DNA of 64,000 nucleotides from Phytoactinopolyspora halotolerans (lineage in GTDB: Bacteria; Actinomycetota; Actinomycetes; Jiangellales; Jiangellaceae): contig NZ_JAAGOA010000003.1 in assembly GCF_010550675.1 (NCBI RefSeq), forward strand, positions 248,001 to 312,000, written 5' to 3'. Shown here one piece after another: positions 9,543 to 18,115 of the stretch (the first letter of the stretch is position 1; the number at the start of each line of letters is the position of its first letter). The position numbers and the translations under genes are program-made. Under the pieces are notes generated by a model. The model did no database searches. It worked only from the letters and a program-made list of their open reading frames with translations, and was not told where the DNA came from.

Positions 9543-10739
9543 ATGGCCTCCGACAGTGCGGCGCCCATCGCCTCTGCGGCGGTGCGAACCGGAACGCGAG
9601 ACGAGCGGGCCGTGGCGTCCCGCATCGTCGCGCTGATCTCCGCGGGTGTCGCCACTTCCCGTGCCGACCTGGCACGATCGCTGGGCGTCTCCCCGTCGAC
9701 GGTCTCGTTGCACGTCCAGGAGCTGATCGAGGCCGGAGTGATCGACGAAGGCGGGATCGGCGACTCCCGGGGCGGCCGGAAACCCCGATTGCTGCGCATC
9801 CGGGACGAGGGCGGATACGTCCTGGTCGCGGATCTCGGCGGCACGCACGTCCGGATCGCCGTGATCTCGCTGGCGAGCGAGCTTCGGGCGGTCCGGGAGA
9901 TCCCGGTCGACGTGGCTGAGGGGCCTGAGGTGGCACTGGACGCCATCGTCGCCGAGTGGGCCGAGCTGGCCGAGCCGTGGTCACAGACCGGGCGGCTGCG
10001 CGGCGTCGCGCTCGGCCTGCCGGGGCCGGTGGACGTGGCCTCCGGGCGGGTCGAGCTTCCGGCTCGCATGCCCGGCTGGCATCAGTTCGGGGTGCGCGAT
10101 TACGTCGCCGAGCGGCTCGGGGTTCCGGTCCTGGTGGACAACGATGTGAACCTGATGGCGCTCGGCGAGCACTTCGCGGCCCAGCAGCCGATCGAGCACA
10201 GTGTCACGGTCAAGGCGGGCACCGCGATCGGAAGCGGTCTGATCACGTCCGGCCGGCTGCACCGCGGCGCCACCGGTGCGGCCGGGGACATCACCCACTC
10301 GCGCGTCTCCGCGGCCGGCTCGACGCCGTGTTCATGCGGCAAGCTGGGATGCCTGGAGACGATCGCCTCCGGCGCGGCGATCGTCCGCCGGCTCCGTGAG
10401 CGCGGCGTCGACGTGCACTCCACGGCCGACGTGGTCAGGCGCACCCGGGACGCCGAACCCGAGGTGACCTCGATGGTGCGGGAGGCCGGCGGGCACCTGG
10501 GCGAGGTGCTGTGCACAGTGGTGAACTTCGTCAACCCGGACGCGGTCTTCCTGGGCGGTGCGCTGTCCACGCTGGAGCCGTTCGTGGCGATGGTGCGCAG
10601 CCAGCTCTACGACGGATGCCACCCGCTGATCACGCAGCACCTGATCATCGCGCGCACCGCGACCGGAGCGGAGGCGGGGGTGATCGGCGCCGGCCGGCTG
10701 ATCCTCCAGCACGTCCTGGCCGACCACACCGTCCCATGA
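9543..10739 (+). CDS. ROK-family transcriptional repressor
   Basis: This 398-residue NagC/XylR-type regulator has an N-terminal winged helix-turn-helix (about residues 25-85, SRADLARSLGVSPSTVSLHVQ). A ROK sugar-binding domain follows, with VLVADLGGTHVRIAV, the VLVDNDVNLMAL segment and the canonical zinc signature CSCGKLGCLE. It probably senses the imported sugar or its phosphate and controls the divergent ABC operon. The ATG at 9543 has AAGGAAAGAAG upstream at good spacing; an earlier GTG at 9474 was rejected because it would read through the operator. The stop codon TGA lies inside a palindromic repeat shared with the convergent M81 gene. Confidence 0.93.
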   Translation: MASDSAAPIASAAVRTGTRDERAVASRIVALISAGVATSRADLARSLGVSPSTVSLHVQELIEAGVIDEGGIGDSRGGRKPRLLRIRDEGGYVLVADLGGTHVRIAVISLASELRAVREIPVDVAEGPEVALDAIVAEWAELAEPWSQTGRLRGVALGLPGPVDVASGRVELPARMPGWHQFGVRDYVAERLGVPVLVDNDVNLMALGEHFAAQQPIEHSVTVKAGTAIGSGLITSGRLHRGATGAAGDITHSRVSAAGSTPCSCGKLGCLETIASGAAIVRRLRERGVDVHSTADVVRRTRDAEPEVTSMVREAGGHLGEVLCTVVNFVNPDAVFLGGALSTLEPFVAMVRSQLYDGCHPLITQHLIIARTATGAEAGVIGAGRLILQHVLADHTVP

Positions 10740-10790
10740 TCATGAACACTAACCCGTGTTATTTGAACGGCTAGTGTTCATGATCATGGG
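10733..10790. repeat. palindromic repeat copy A
   Basis: Perfect 19-bp arms (10733-10751 and 10772-10790) flank a 20-base loop. The decamer CATGATCATG occurs in each arm, 44 bases apart. The left arm supplies the TGA stop of the ROK repressor (10737-10739), and the right arm overlaps the stop of the convergent M81 gene (10784-10786). The loop is the GTGTTATTTGAACGG variant shared only with copy C. A bidirectional terminator role is likely, although no T-run follows. Confidence 0.9.
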
Positions 10791-12352
10791 GAGGTCGGGT
10801 TGTGACGGTGCAGGGCGGGGCGTAGCTCGGGGTCGGGCATGTCCGGGTCGAACGGGAACATCGGCCGCTCGATGTGCTGGTGTCCCAGACGCAGCAGGTC
10901 CTGGTCGACGCCGCCGGGCGTGAGGGCGAGACGCCAGTCCGCCGCCATCTCGTACAGCTCCGGCTCCAGGTATCCGATCTTCACGACGACGACGTCCGCG
11001 GCGTGCGGGTCGAGGCCCAGCCCGGTGAAGTCGGACACCAGATGGAAGGGCTTGCGACGTTCGGTGATGATCGCGTGCACGGCACCGCTGCGCAGCACGG
11101 CGACGGTCCCGGCCACCGGATCGTTGTACGTGATCGAGAAGACGTCCCCGCTCAGCGGGACGGGACCGCGCGGACGGGCGTCGACGCGGCCGCCGACGTG
11201 CACCTCCACCCGGCCGCCGACGCCGGCGCGGACGGCTTCGGCGACCGCATCCGGGTCGAAGATGGAGGCGTGGATCACCGTGCGGGCCGGGTCGCGGAGT
11301 TCCGGCCTGGCGAGCAGTTCGCCGAGCGTCCACGAGACGTCGCCCGCGCCGCCCGCGGTGGGGTTGTCCCCGGAGTCGGAGATGACGAACGGTGTCGCCG
11401 CGCCGGGACCGCGGCCGAGCGCGATGTCCAGGCATTCGTCCAGGGTGCCGGTAGGGGCGACGAAGGCGAAGTCGTGCCGGGCGTCCCAGAAGGCGCGCGC
11501 CAGCTCGGCGGCCTGGGTGCGGGCGAGCTCGGCGTCGTCTCCGGTGACAACGATGGCGGCCTGGCAGCGCGGCTCGTCAGCCCAGGCGTAGCCGATCCAG
11601 ATGGCGGCGTCCACGATGCCGTCCAAGGCTTCGATCTGCGGCAGCCGCCCGTACAGGCTGCGGGCCGGCTCCAGCCGGGTGCTCGTCTTCTCCCCGGGCA
11701 GTAACACGGGGACCTGCACCCAGGCCTGCCAGGGACGGCGCGCGACCGGGTCGCGACCGTGCGGGCCGCGCAGGCGTTCGAGGAGATTGTGTACGGCACG
11801 CTCGCGGGTGTTCCAGGCGTCCTCGTGCGGCGCCATCCGGTAACAGGTGATCAGGTCGACGGCCTGGGAGAATTCGGCGGAGACGTTGCCGTGCAGGTCC
11901 ATCGACGTGGAGATCAGCGTGTCCGGGCCGGCGGCCGCTCGGATCGCCCGGGCCAGGTCCGCCTCCGCGTCCTCGAGTCCGACGACGCTCATCGCCCCAT
12001 GGATGTCGAGGAAGAGCCCGTCGAACGGACCCTCGGACCTCACCGACTCGACGATCTCATCCCGCATCCGGCGATAGGTTCCAGCGTCCACGGCGCCGCC
12101 GGGCAGGGCCGTGGCCTGCAGGATAGGGACCCAGTCCGCGGCGTCGCCGCGTTCGGTGCCGACCGCGAGGAACGGATAGCGACGACGCAGATCGGCGCCG
12201 CGCAACACGGTGAAAGCCTCTGGGCCGCTGATGTGCGGGGAGAACGTCGACGACTCGATGGCGATGCCCGCGATCGCGACCCTCGCGCGTGCGATGCCCG
12301 AGGGATCCACAGGCCTCAACGGTGGCGACCAGATGGCGGAGGCTAGTGTCAC
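10784..12352 (-). CDS. M81 family metallopeptidase (MlrC-like)
   Basis: This 522-residue protein resembles the MlrC family, named after microcystin-degradation enzymes but found widely with transport genes. Diagnostic stretches are AGIAIESSTFSPH near the start, LDIHGAM, SMDLHGNVS, CYRMAPHEDAWNT and DSGDNPTAGGAGD. These carry the conserved His/Asp metal ligands of the N-terminal domain. Length (about 500) fits the family. No signal peptide is seen, so it is probably cytoplasmic. The start is GTG at 12352 with AAGAAGG seven bases upstream. A motif identical to that before the ROK repressor lies about 20 bases upstream, suggesting co-regulation with the sugar importer. The substrate is unknown, and the name should not be read as microcystin degradation. 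Confidence 0.85.
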   Translation of the reverse strand: MTLASAIWSPPLRPVDPSGIARARVAIAGIAIESSTFSPHISGPEAFTVLRGADLRRRYPFLAVGTERGDAADWVPILQATALPGGAVDAGTYRRMRDEIVESVRSEGPFDGLFLDIHGAMSVVGLEDAEADLARAIRAAAGPDTLISTSMDLHGNVSAEFSQAVDLITCYRMAPHEDAWNTRERAVHNLLERLRGPHGRDPVARRPWQAWVQVPVLLPGEKTSTRLEPARSLYGRLPQIEALDGIVDAAIWIGYAWADEPRCQAAIVVTGDDAELARTQAAELARAFWDARHDFAFVAPTGTLDECLDIALGRGPGAATPFVISDSGDNPTAGGAGDVSWTLGELLARPELRDPARTVIHASIFDPDAVAEAVRAGVGGRVEVHVGGRVDARPRGPVPLSGDVFSITYNDPVAGTVAVLRSGAVHAIITERRKPFHLVSDFTGLGLDPHAADVVVVKIGYLEPELYEMAADWRLALTPGGVDQDLLRLGHQHIERPMFPFDPDMPDPELRPALHRHNPTSP

Positions 12353-12370
12353 GGGGCACCTTCTTCAAAA

Positions 12371-12381
12371 TCGAATTAAGT
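12371..12381 (-). promoter_or_regulatory. putative ROK operator upstream of the M81 gene
   Basis: On the minus strand this reads ACTTAATTCGA, identical over 11 bases to the site in front of the ROK repressor at 9509-9519. It lies about 20 bases upstream of the GTG start, partly over the region where transcription would begin. A chance exact match of an AT-rich 11-mer in two neighbouring promoters of a very GC-rich genome is unlikely. Confidence 0.5.
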
Positions 12382-12597
12382 TCCTACGTATGTTTCATCA
12401 ACGCACATGATAGTGGCGGTCGCGGAGACAGCCGCGTCGCCCGGCAGCGGGCCGCAGATCTTCTCAAACGGGTGACGGCAGGAGAGGCCCGGTGACGCGC
12501 GCGGCGCGGCCAGGCGATCGTGGCGATCGAGGAGAGGGCTGAGGTGCTCGACCCCGCGGTAGTTGTCGCTTACGGTTGAGTACGAGGTGACGACAAT

Positions 12598-13089
12598 ATG
12601 AGTTCCGTAGCATCGTCCAATGCTGACGAGCGCCGCCGGCGGCGACGGCTCGCCGGCACGGTCAAGGATGCGCTGCGCGAGCTGAATCTCCAGCTGTCAC
12701 TGCTCAACCACCACATCGGCGGGCGTGTCGCGCTCCGGGGCGTCGACTTCGACTGCCTGGACATGATCGGCCAGCACGGACCGCTCAGCCCGAGCGCGCT
12801 CGCGCACCGGGCGGGGCTGCATCCCGCCACGATCACGGGGATTGTGGACCGGCTCGAGAAGGGTGGATGGGTCACCCGGGAGCGTCATCCGACGGATCGT
12901 CGCGCCGTCGTCATCCGTGCCATCCCCGGCCGCAACGCGGAACTCTTCCGCCTCTATGCGGGGATGAATGCATCGCTGGATGCGCTGTGCGCCGAGTATG
13001 GCGACGATCAGCTCGAGGTCATCGCGGACTTCTTGCGCCGAACGACCGAAGCCGGGCGCGCGGCCGCGGACGACTTGGCCGACGGTTGA
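12598..13089 (+). CDS. MarR-family transcriptional regulator
   Basis: This 163-residue winged-helix regulator has the MarR recognition region at about residues 60-110 (GPLSPSALAHRAGLHPATITGIVDRL) and the wing with WVTRERHPTDRRAVVI. N- and C-terminal helices provide dimerisation. The ATG at 12598 has GAGGTGA at seven-base spacing, a strong start. It is divergent from the M81 gene (245 bases between starts) and convergent with an LLM oxidoreductase. The controlled gene is unknown; the M81 gene is the nearest candidate. It could equally act elsewhere. Confidence 0.9.
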   Translation: MSSVASSNADERRRRRRLAGTVKDALRELNLQLSLLNHHIGGRVALRGVDFDCLDMIGQHGPLSPSALAHRAGLHPATITGIVDRLEKGGWVTRERHPTDRRAVVIRAIPGRNAELFRLYAGMNASLDALCAEYGDDQLEVIADFLRRTTEAGRAAADDLADG

Positions 13090-13198
13090 CGCGTCAAGCG
13101 GTCACCGCCGCAGCCAGGCGTCTGGCCGCGGCGCTCGGGTCGATCGCGCCCGCGCTGCGCTCGGGTCGGTCACGGCCGCGCTGCCCTCGTGGGGTTGA

Positions 13199-14020
13199 TC
13201 ATGTCCCGGACAGCATCTCGACGACGGGCGCGAAGTCTTCGATGGACCATTGCGGGACCGTCACGTAGGAGATGCCGAACTCGTCGCGATTGCGGCGCAA
13301 GGCGTTCGCCATCTGTGCGGGTGTGCCGGTGAGCCGGCCATAGGAGTGTGCAGGGAGTTCGCGGAATTTCGGCGGCACCCATTCCGGCAGCTCGTTGTCA
13401 CCGATGATCAGCAGGTTCACGGCCAGCTCGAGATCGTCGAACGACGGGTCCGTGCCGGCGCGCAGCTCCTTGACCTTGGCGGCCAGGTCGTCGCGAGTCT
13501 GCTGGTACGGCACCGGGATGGTCAGCGTGTCCGCCTCGGCCACGGCGAGTTCCACCAGCTTGGGCCCGATCCCACCGAGCAGGATCCGGGGGGTGGGCTG
13601 GTGGCTGGCGGCGAAATGCTCCTTGACCGCGGCGATGGTGGCGGCGAGGTGGGCGCGTCGCTCGGTGGCAGTGCCGAACGGCATGCCGAGCCGCTCGGCG
13701 TCGGCGGCGGCGTCGGGCGTGCCGATGCCGAGCCCGAGCTCGAATCGGTGATCGGAGATCATGTCGATCGTCGCGGTCTCGTGCGCGACCGTCGCCGGAG
13801 AACGGAAGGGTGCCGCGAGAACCTGTGTCCCCAGGCGGAGCGACGACGTCGCGGCTGCCACCGCGCTCAGAGCGGGGAACGGTGACGGCAGCCACAGGCC
13901 GTCGGCCATCACCATCGTGGAGAAACCGAGCTGTTCGATACGCGCGGCGACGCCGAGCAGGTCCTTCGATGTGGGGACGAGGCCGACTGCGGCCCCGAAT
14001 CGGAACTCTTTGGCAGGCAT
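13199..14020 (-). CDS. LLM-class (F420/FMN-dependent) oxidoreductase
   Basis: This 273-residue protein has the luciferase-like monooxygenase TIM-barrel pattern: FGAAVGLVPTSKDLLGVAARIEQLGF at the start, LRLGTQVLAAPFRSPA, FELGLGIGTPDAAADAERLGM, and ILLGGIGPKLVELA. Such proteins in actinomycetes mostly use reduced F420 or FMN. The substrate is unknown. The ATG at 14020 has an AAAAGGG stretch upstream. It is divergent from the ABC exporter pair and convergent with the MarR gene. The MarR-to-LLM gap holds only GC-rich direct repeats. Confidence 0.87.
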   Translation of the reverse strand: MPAKEFRFGAAVGLVPTSKDLLGVAARIEQLGFSTMVMADGLWLPSPFPALSAVAAATSSLRLGTQVLAAPFRSPATVAHETATIDMISDHRFELGLGIGTPDAAADAERLGMPFGTATERRAHLAATIAAVKEHFAASHQPTPRILLGGIGPKLVELAVAEADTLTIPVPYQQTRDDLAAKVKELRAGTDPSFDDLELAVNLLIIGDNELPEWVPPKFRELPAHSYGRLTGTPAQMANALRRNRDEFGISYVTVPQWSIEDFAPVVEMLSGT

Positions 14021-14199
14021 GTGGGCCCTTTTCCGCGCTGGTGCGCTGTCTATCGCAGAGACGCCTGAAATACTACTGAGTCGAGATTATCAAGAAATCA
14101 TAATATCGCCAATGCTGAGCATCACCGTGATGCGGGTCGTTGCGGGTCGCAGGAAATTCAGATGCGGAGTGGCAGTGCCGCTCCGTAGCGTGGTGTCAC

Positions 14200-16008
14200 G
14201 TGCGCACGCTTCCCTACCCCGATCCCGGCACTCCCGATACCCGGTCTCCCCAGCGATTTCTTCTGTGGCTCGCTCGTGGGCAGGCCGGTGCGATCGTGCT
14301 GGCGACCGTCTACGGCGCGATCTGGATGGCCGCGCAGGCGCTGATGCCGTGGGCCATCGGCCAGGGCGTCGACGAGATCGCCGCGGCCGACACCGGCGCG
14401 GCCGTGCAGTGGGCGCTGTTGATCGGTGGTCTGGGCGTCATCCAGGCGCTGGTCGGCATCGTGCGGCACCGTGCCGCGCTGGCGAACTGGCTGTACTCGG
14501 CGCTGCGCACCATGCAGATTGTCAACCGGCACGCGGCCCGCACCGGGCCGGCCGTCTCCTCCACCATGCCGACGGGTGAGGTCGTCGCCACGTCCTCCAG
14601 CGACGCGCCGCACATCGGCCACATGTTCGAGGTGATCTCCCGGTTCGCCGGCGCGATCGTCTCGTACATCGTGGTCGCCGTCATCGTGCTGACGATCTCG
14701 ATGCCGCTCGGGCTGATGGTGCTGATCGGAGTGCCGGTTCTGGTCGCCGCGTCGGCGCCGATCATCCGGCCGTTGCAGAACCGGCAGCGGGTACAGCGGG
14801 AGGCGCTGGGCAAGCTGACCGCGCTCGGCGCGGACACCGTCGGCGGGCTGCGGGTGTTGCGCGGGATCGGCGGTGAGCAGGTCTTCCTGAACCGCTACGC
14901 CGAGCGGTCGGCGAGGGTCCGGTCGGCGGGCAACCGGCTGGCGACGACGCATTCCCTGCTCGACGGACTCATGGTGCTCTTGCCCGGCGCCTTCCTTGTG
15001 CTGCTCACGTGGGTGGGAGCGAGGTTGGTGCTCGAGGGCACGGTCGACCCGGGTGACCTGGTGGCGATGTACGGTTTCGCGTTCTTCCTCGTCATCCCGG
15101 TACGTACCGCCGGGGAGATGGCGTTCGTCGGCGCCCGCGCGATTGTGGCGGCTCGACGGGTCCTCACCCTGCTCGCGATCGACCGTGACGTCGTCGACCG
15201 TGACGTCGCCGGCAGTGACGTCGCCGGCAGTGACGTCGTCGGCAATGCGACCGAAGGCGAGGACGACGCCGACGATGAGCAGGCGAAGGACGCGGACACG
15301 GGGCCGGTCATGACCGATGCGGCGGCTGGACTCGTCGTCGAGCCGGGGAAGCTGACGATGCTGGTGGCGGACGATCCGGCGGTGACCGCACGCGTCGCCG
15401 ATCGGCTCGGCCGGTTGGTGCCCGAGAACGGGGTCACGCTGGACGGGATCCCCATCGACTCGCTGCCACTGGCCGAGGTGCGGCGGCGCGTCGTCGTCAG
15501 CGATCCGGAGCCGACGCTGTTCACCGGCACGCTGCGGTCCAACCTGGATCCCCGCGAACAGCACGATGACGCTGAGCTCATGCGGGCCATGGAGGTGGCC
15601 TCCGGGCACGACATCCTGGAGACGCTCCGGCACGGGTTCGACTCGGTGGTCGAGGAACGCGGTCGCTCGCTGTCCGGCGGCCAACGTCAGCGAGTCGCGC
15701 TGGCGCGCGTGGTGCTGACCGACCCGGAGATCTTGATCCTGGTCGAGCCGACCAGCGCGGTCGACGCGCACACCGAGGCCGCCGTCGCGGAACGGCTGCG
15801 CGCGGCGCGTCAGGGCCGGACGACGGTGGTCGTCACCGCCAGCCCGCTGATGCTGGCGCAGGCGGACACGGTGGTCTGGTTCGACGACGGCCGCGTGACC
15901 GCCGTCGGGACGCACGAAGATCTGCTGGCCACGACGGTGGACTACCGGCGCACCGTGATCCGCGAGGAGCAACTGGTGTCGGCCGACACGGACGGAGAGA
16001 CACGATGA
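14200..16008 (+). CDS. heterodimeric ABC exporter subunit with degenerate ATP site
   Basis: This 602-residue protein has a six-helix exporter membrane domain followed by a nucleotide-binding domain. The start RTLPYPDPGTPD is typical of one half of an actinobacterial exporter pair; the GTG at 14200 is chosen for that reason. The ATPase half is degenerate. Where Walker A should be, the sequence reads LVADDPAVTARVADR with no GKS/T. The Walker B aspartate is Val (ILILVEPTS), and the H-loop His is missing (VVVTASP). The ABC signature LSGGQRQRVALAR is intact. Between the two domains is a four-unit 15-base tandem repeat encoding Asp-Val/Ser-Asp-Val blocks (15181-15240). It is coupled to the next gene by an ATGA overlap. 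Confidence 0.9.
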   Translation: MRTLPYPDPGTPDTRSPQRFLLWLARGQAGAIVLATVYGAIWMAAQALMPWAIGQGVDEIAAADTGAAVQWALLIGGLGVIQALVGIVRHRAALANWLYSALRTMQIVNRHAARTGPAVSSTMPTGEVVATSSSDAPHIGHMFEVISRFAGAIVSYIVVAVIVLTISMPLGLMVLIGVPVLVAASAPIIRPLQNRQRVQREALGKLTALGADTVGGLRVLRGIGGEQVFLNRYAERSARVRSAGNRLATTHSLLDGLMVLLPGAFLVLLTWVGARLVLEGTVDPGDLVAMYGFAFFLVIPVRTAGEMAFVGARAIVAARRVLTLLAIDRDVVDRDVAGSDVAGSDVVGNATEGEDDADDEQAKDADTGPVMTDAAAGLVVEPGKLTMLVADDPAVTARVADRLGRLVPENGVTLDGIPIDSLPLAEVRRRVVVSDPEPTLFTGTLRSNLDPREQHDDAELMRAMEVASGHDILETLRHGFDSVVEERGRSLSGGQRQRVALARVVLTDPEILILVEPTSAVDAHTEAAVAERLRAARQGRTTVVVTASPLMLAQADTVVWFDDGRVTAVGTHEDLLATTVDYRRTVIREEQLVSADTDGETR

Positions 16009-17795
16009 GAACGCGACGTACCGTCGACGAGAGCGCCCGGCTTCCGGTCGCCACGCCCGCCGACGTGCGTGCCGAGGCGACCGGACTGTTCCGGCAGCAT
16101 CGCGGCCCGTTGAGCGTCACGCTGGCATTGCATGTGCTGGCGGCGGCGTTCGGGCTGGCCGGACCGTTCCTGTTGGGGCGGATGGTGGACGGTGTGGTGG
16201 AGGGAACCTCGACCACACGGATCGACGTGCTCGCCGCCACGCTGGCCGGATTCATCATCGCCCAGGCGGTGCTGACCAGGCTCGCCATCCGGCGCGCGCT
16301 GGTGCTGGGCGAGGAGGTGTTCGCGCAGCTGCGGGAGACGTTCATCGCGCGGGTCCTGGCGCTGCCGCTGTCCACGGTGGAACGCGCCGGAACCGGTGAC
16401 CTGGTGGCGCGGACCACCGGGGACATCGATGCGCTGTCGCGCACGGTCCGGTTCGCCGTGCCGGAGATCCTGGTGGCCTTCGTCACCACGGTGCTCACGC
16501 TGGGTGCGGCGATCATCGCCGGGCCGCTGGTCGCCGCCGGCGCCATCGTCGGTGTCCCGCTGCTGTATCTCGGCACGCGCTGGTACCTGAAACGGGCGCG
16601 AGACGGTTACCTGTGGGAGCGGGCGGCCTACGCCTCGCTCGACGGTTCTGTCACCGAGACCGTGGACGGGCTGCGCACCGTCGAGGCTCTGAACATGGCC
16701 GACGTGCGGATCAGGCGCACCGAGGACGACGTGGCCGAGGCGTACGCTGCGGAGCGCCGGACCCTGTTCCTGCGCAGCGTATGGTTCCCGACCGCGGAGA
16801 TGTCCTACGTGCTGCCCGTCGTCGGCACGCTGGCCTGGGGTGCGTGGCTGGTATCGGGCGGGCACGCCACGGTCGGGCAGGTCGCCGCGGTGGTGCTGTA
16901 CATGGTGCAGATCGCCGACCCGGTGGATCGGTTGGTGTCGTGGCTGGACGAGCTGCAGGTGGGCACGTCGTCGCTGGCGCGCGTGGTCGGCATCGCGAAG
17001 GTGCCGGAGGACCGGGCGGCCACCGGCGCGACGCCGGACGGCGAGGACATCCGCGCGGACAGCGTCCGCTACGCCTACGTCGACGGCCAAGACGTCCTGC
17101 ACGGGATCTCGCTTGAGCTGCGACCGGGGGAGCGGCTGGCCATGGTGGGCCCGTCCGGTGCCGGGAAGTCGACGCTCGGCCGGCTGCTCGCGGGCATCCA
17201 TCCGACCCGGGCCGGCCGCGTCGAGGTGGGCGACGTGCCGCTGGTGGATCTGGAGCTCGACCGGCTCCGCCGCGAGGTGGTGCTGGTGACCCAGGAACAC
17301 CACGTCTTCGTCGGCACCATGCGGGACAATCTCGCGCTGGCCGCTCCGGACGCGACCGACGACGAGCTGCGCCGGGCGCTGGACGCCGTGGATGCGCTGG
17401 AATGGGCGGAGGCCTTACCGGACGGCCTCGACACGGTGGTCGGCTCCGGCGGTCACCCGATCGGGCCCGCACAGGCGCAGCAGATCGCGCTCGCCCGGAT
17501 CGTGCTAGCCGATCCGCACACGCTGGTGCTAGATGAGGCGACGTCGCTGCTCGACCCGCGGGCGGCGCGGCACCTGGAGCGGTCGCTGTCCGCGGTGCTG
17601 TCGGGGCGGACCGTCGTCGCGATCGCGCACCGGCTGCACACCGCGCACGACGCGGACCGCGTGGCCGTCGTCGAGGACGGGCGGATCAGCGAGCTCGGCA
17701 GCCACCACGAACTGGTGGAGCACGGCGAGGCCTACGCCGCCCTCTGGGAGTCCTGGCACGGCCGCCCCGCGCGGGAGAGCACGCACCAGTCCTAG
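16005..17795 (+). CDS. heterodimeric ABC exporter subunit with degenerate signature
   Basis: This is the 596-residue partner of the preceding subunit. It has six membrane segments, then a nucleotide-binding domain with canonical Walker A (GPSGAGKST, about residue 382), Q-loop (VTQEHHVF), Walker B (TLVLDEATS) and H-loop (AIAHRLHT). The ABC signature LSGGQ is replaced by IGPAQAQQIALAR. Its Walker motifs therefore pair with the intact signature of the first subunit to make one competent ATP site, and the second site is defective on both sides. The exported substrate is unknown. The start overlaps the preceding stop (ATGA), so one-to-one synthesis is likely. Confidence 0.92.
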   Translation: MRTRRTVDESARLPVATPADVRAEATGLFRQHRGPLSVTLALHVLAAAFGLAGPFLLGRMVDGVVEGTSTTRIDVLAATLAGFIIAQAVLTRLAIRRALVLGEEVFAQLRETFIARVLALPLSTVERAGTGDLVARTTGDIDALSRTVRFAVPEILVAFVTTVLTLGAAIIAGPLVAAGAIVGVPLLYLGTRWYLKRARDGYLWERAAYASLDGSVTETVDGLRTVEALNMADVRIRRTEDDVAEAYAAERRTLFLRSVWFPTAEMSYVLPVVGTLAWGAWLVSGGHATVGQVAAVVLYMVQIADPVDRLVSWLDELQVGTSSLARVVGIAKVPEDRAATGATPDGEDIRADSVRYAYVDGQDVLHGISLELRPGERLAMVGPSGAGKSTLGRLLAGIHPTRAGRVEVGDVPLVDLELDRLRREVVLVTQEHHVFVGTMRDNLALAAPDATDDELRRALDAVDALEWAEALPDGLDTVVGSGGHPIGPAQAQQIALARIVLADPHTLVLDEATSLLDPRAARHLERSLSAVLSGRTVVAIAHRLHTAHDADRVAVVEDGRISELGSHHELVEHGEAYAALWESWHGRPARESTHQS

Positions 17796-18115
17796 GTGAT
17801 CACGTCCGCGGGCTTCGGTGGGAGTAACCGGACGGCGCGTCGTTCGAGGCGTCGCCTCGCCTCGTGGGCTCATGTAACGGTTGGGACGTTGCCTGGCACG
17901 GCAAACGTGACGTGAGCCCACGACGCCGCCGATCGACGCGCGCCTCCCGCCCAGCGGCAGAAGGGCTGCCCTTGCCGTTCGTTGAGCGAGAGCATGTGGG
18001 CGTGGACGGCCATACCGCGCAGGAAGGGTGACACCGTGCTGATCCTTTGCGAGAAGGTGCAGAACGACGCTCCCGCTTCGGGTTCCGGACTCGTCGCGAC
18101 CGGGGCGGTGGACCG
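17796..18115. other. intergenic gap with one hairpin
   Basis: This is a 320-base stretch between the exporter and the dehydrogenase. It contains a near-perfect inverted repeat: 14-base arms at 17862-17875 and 17910-17923 with one mismatch, loop about 34 bases. A smaller inner pairing (ACGTTGCC with GGCAAACGT) sits in the loop. This may be the exporter terminator. No gene is supportable; short open frames through it lack start signals and family resemblance. Confidence 0.5.

Noticed and set aside
14158-15972. 604-codon minus-strand open frame
   Set aside because: Antisense to the ABC exporter subunit; composition is that of a complementary frame.
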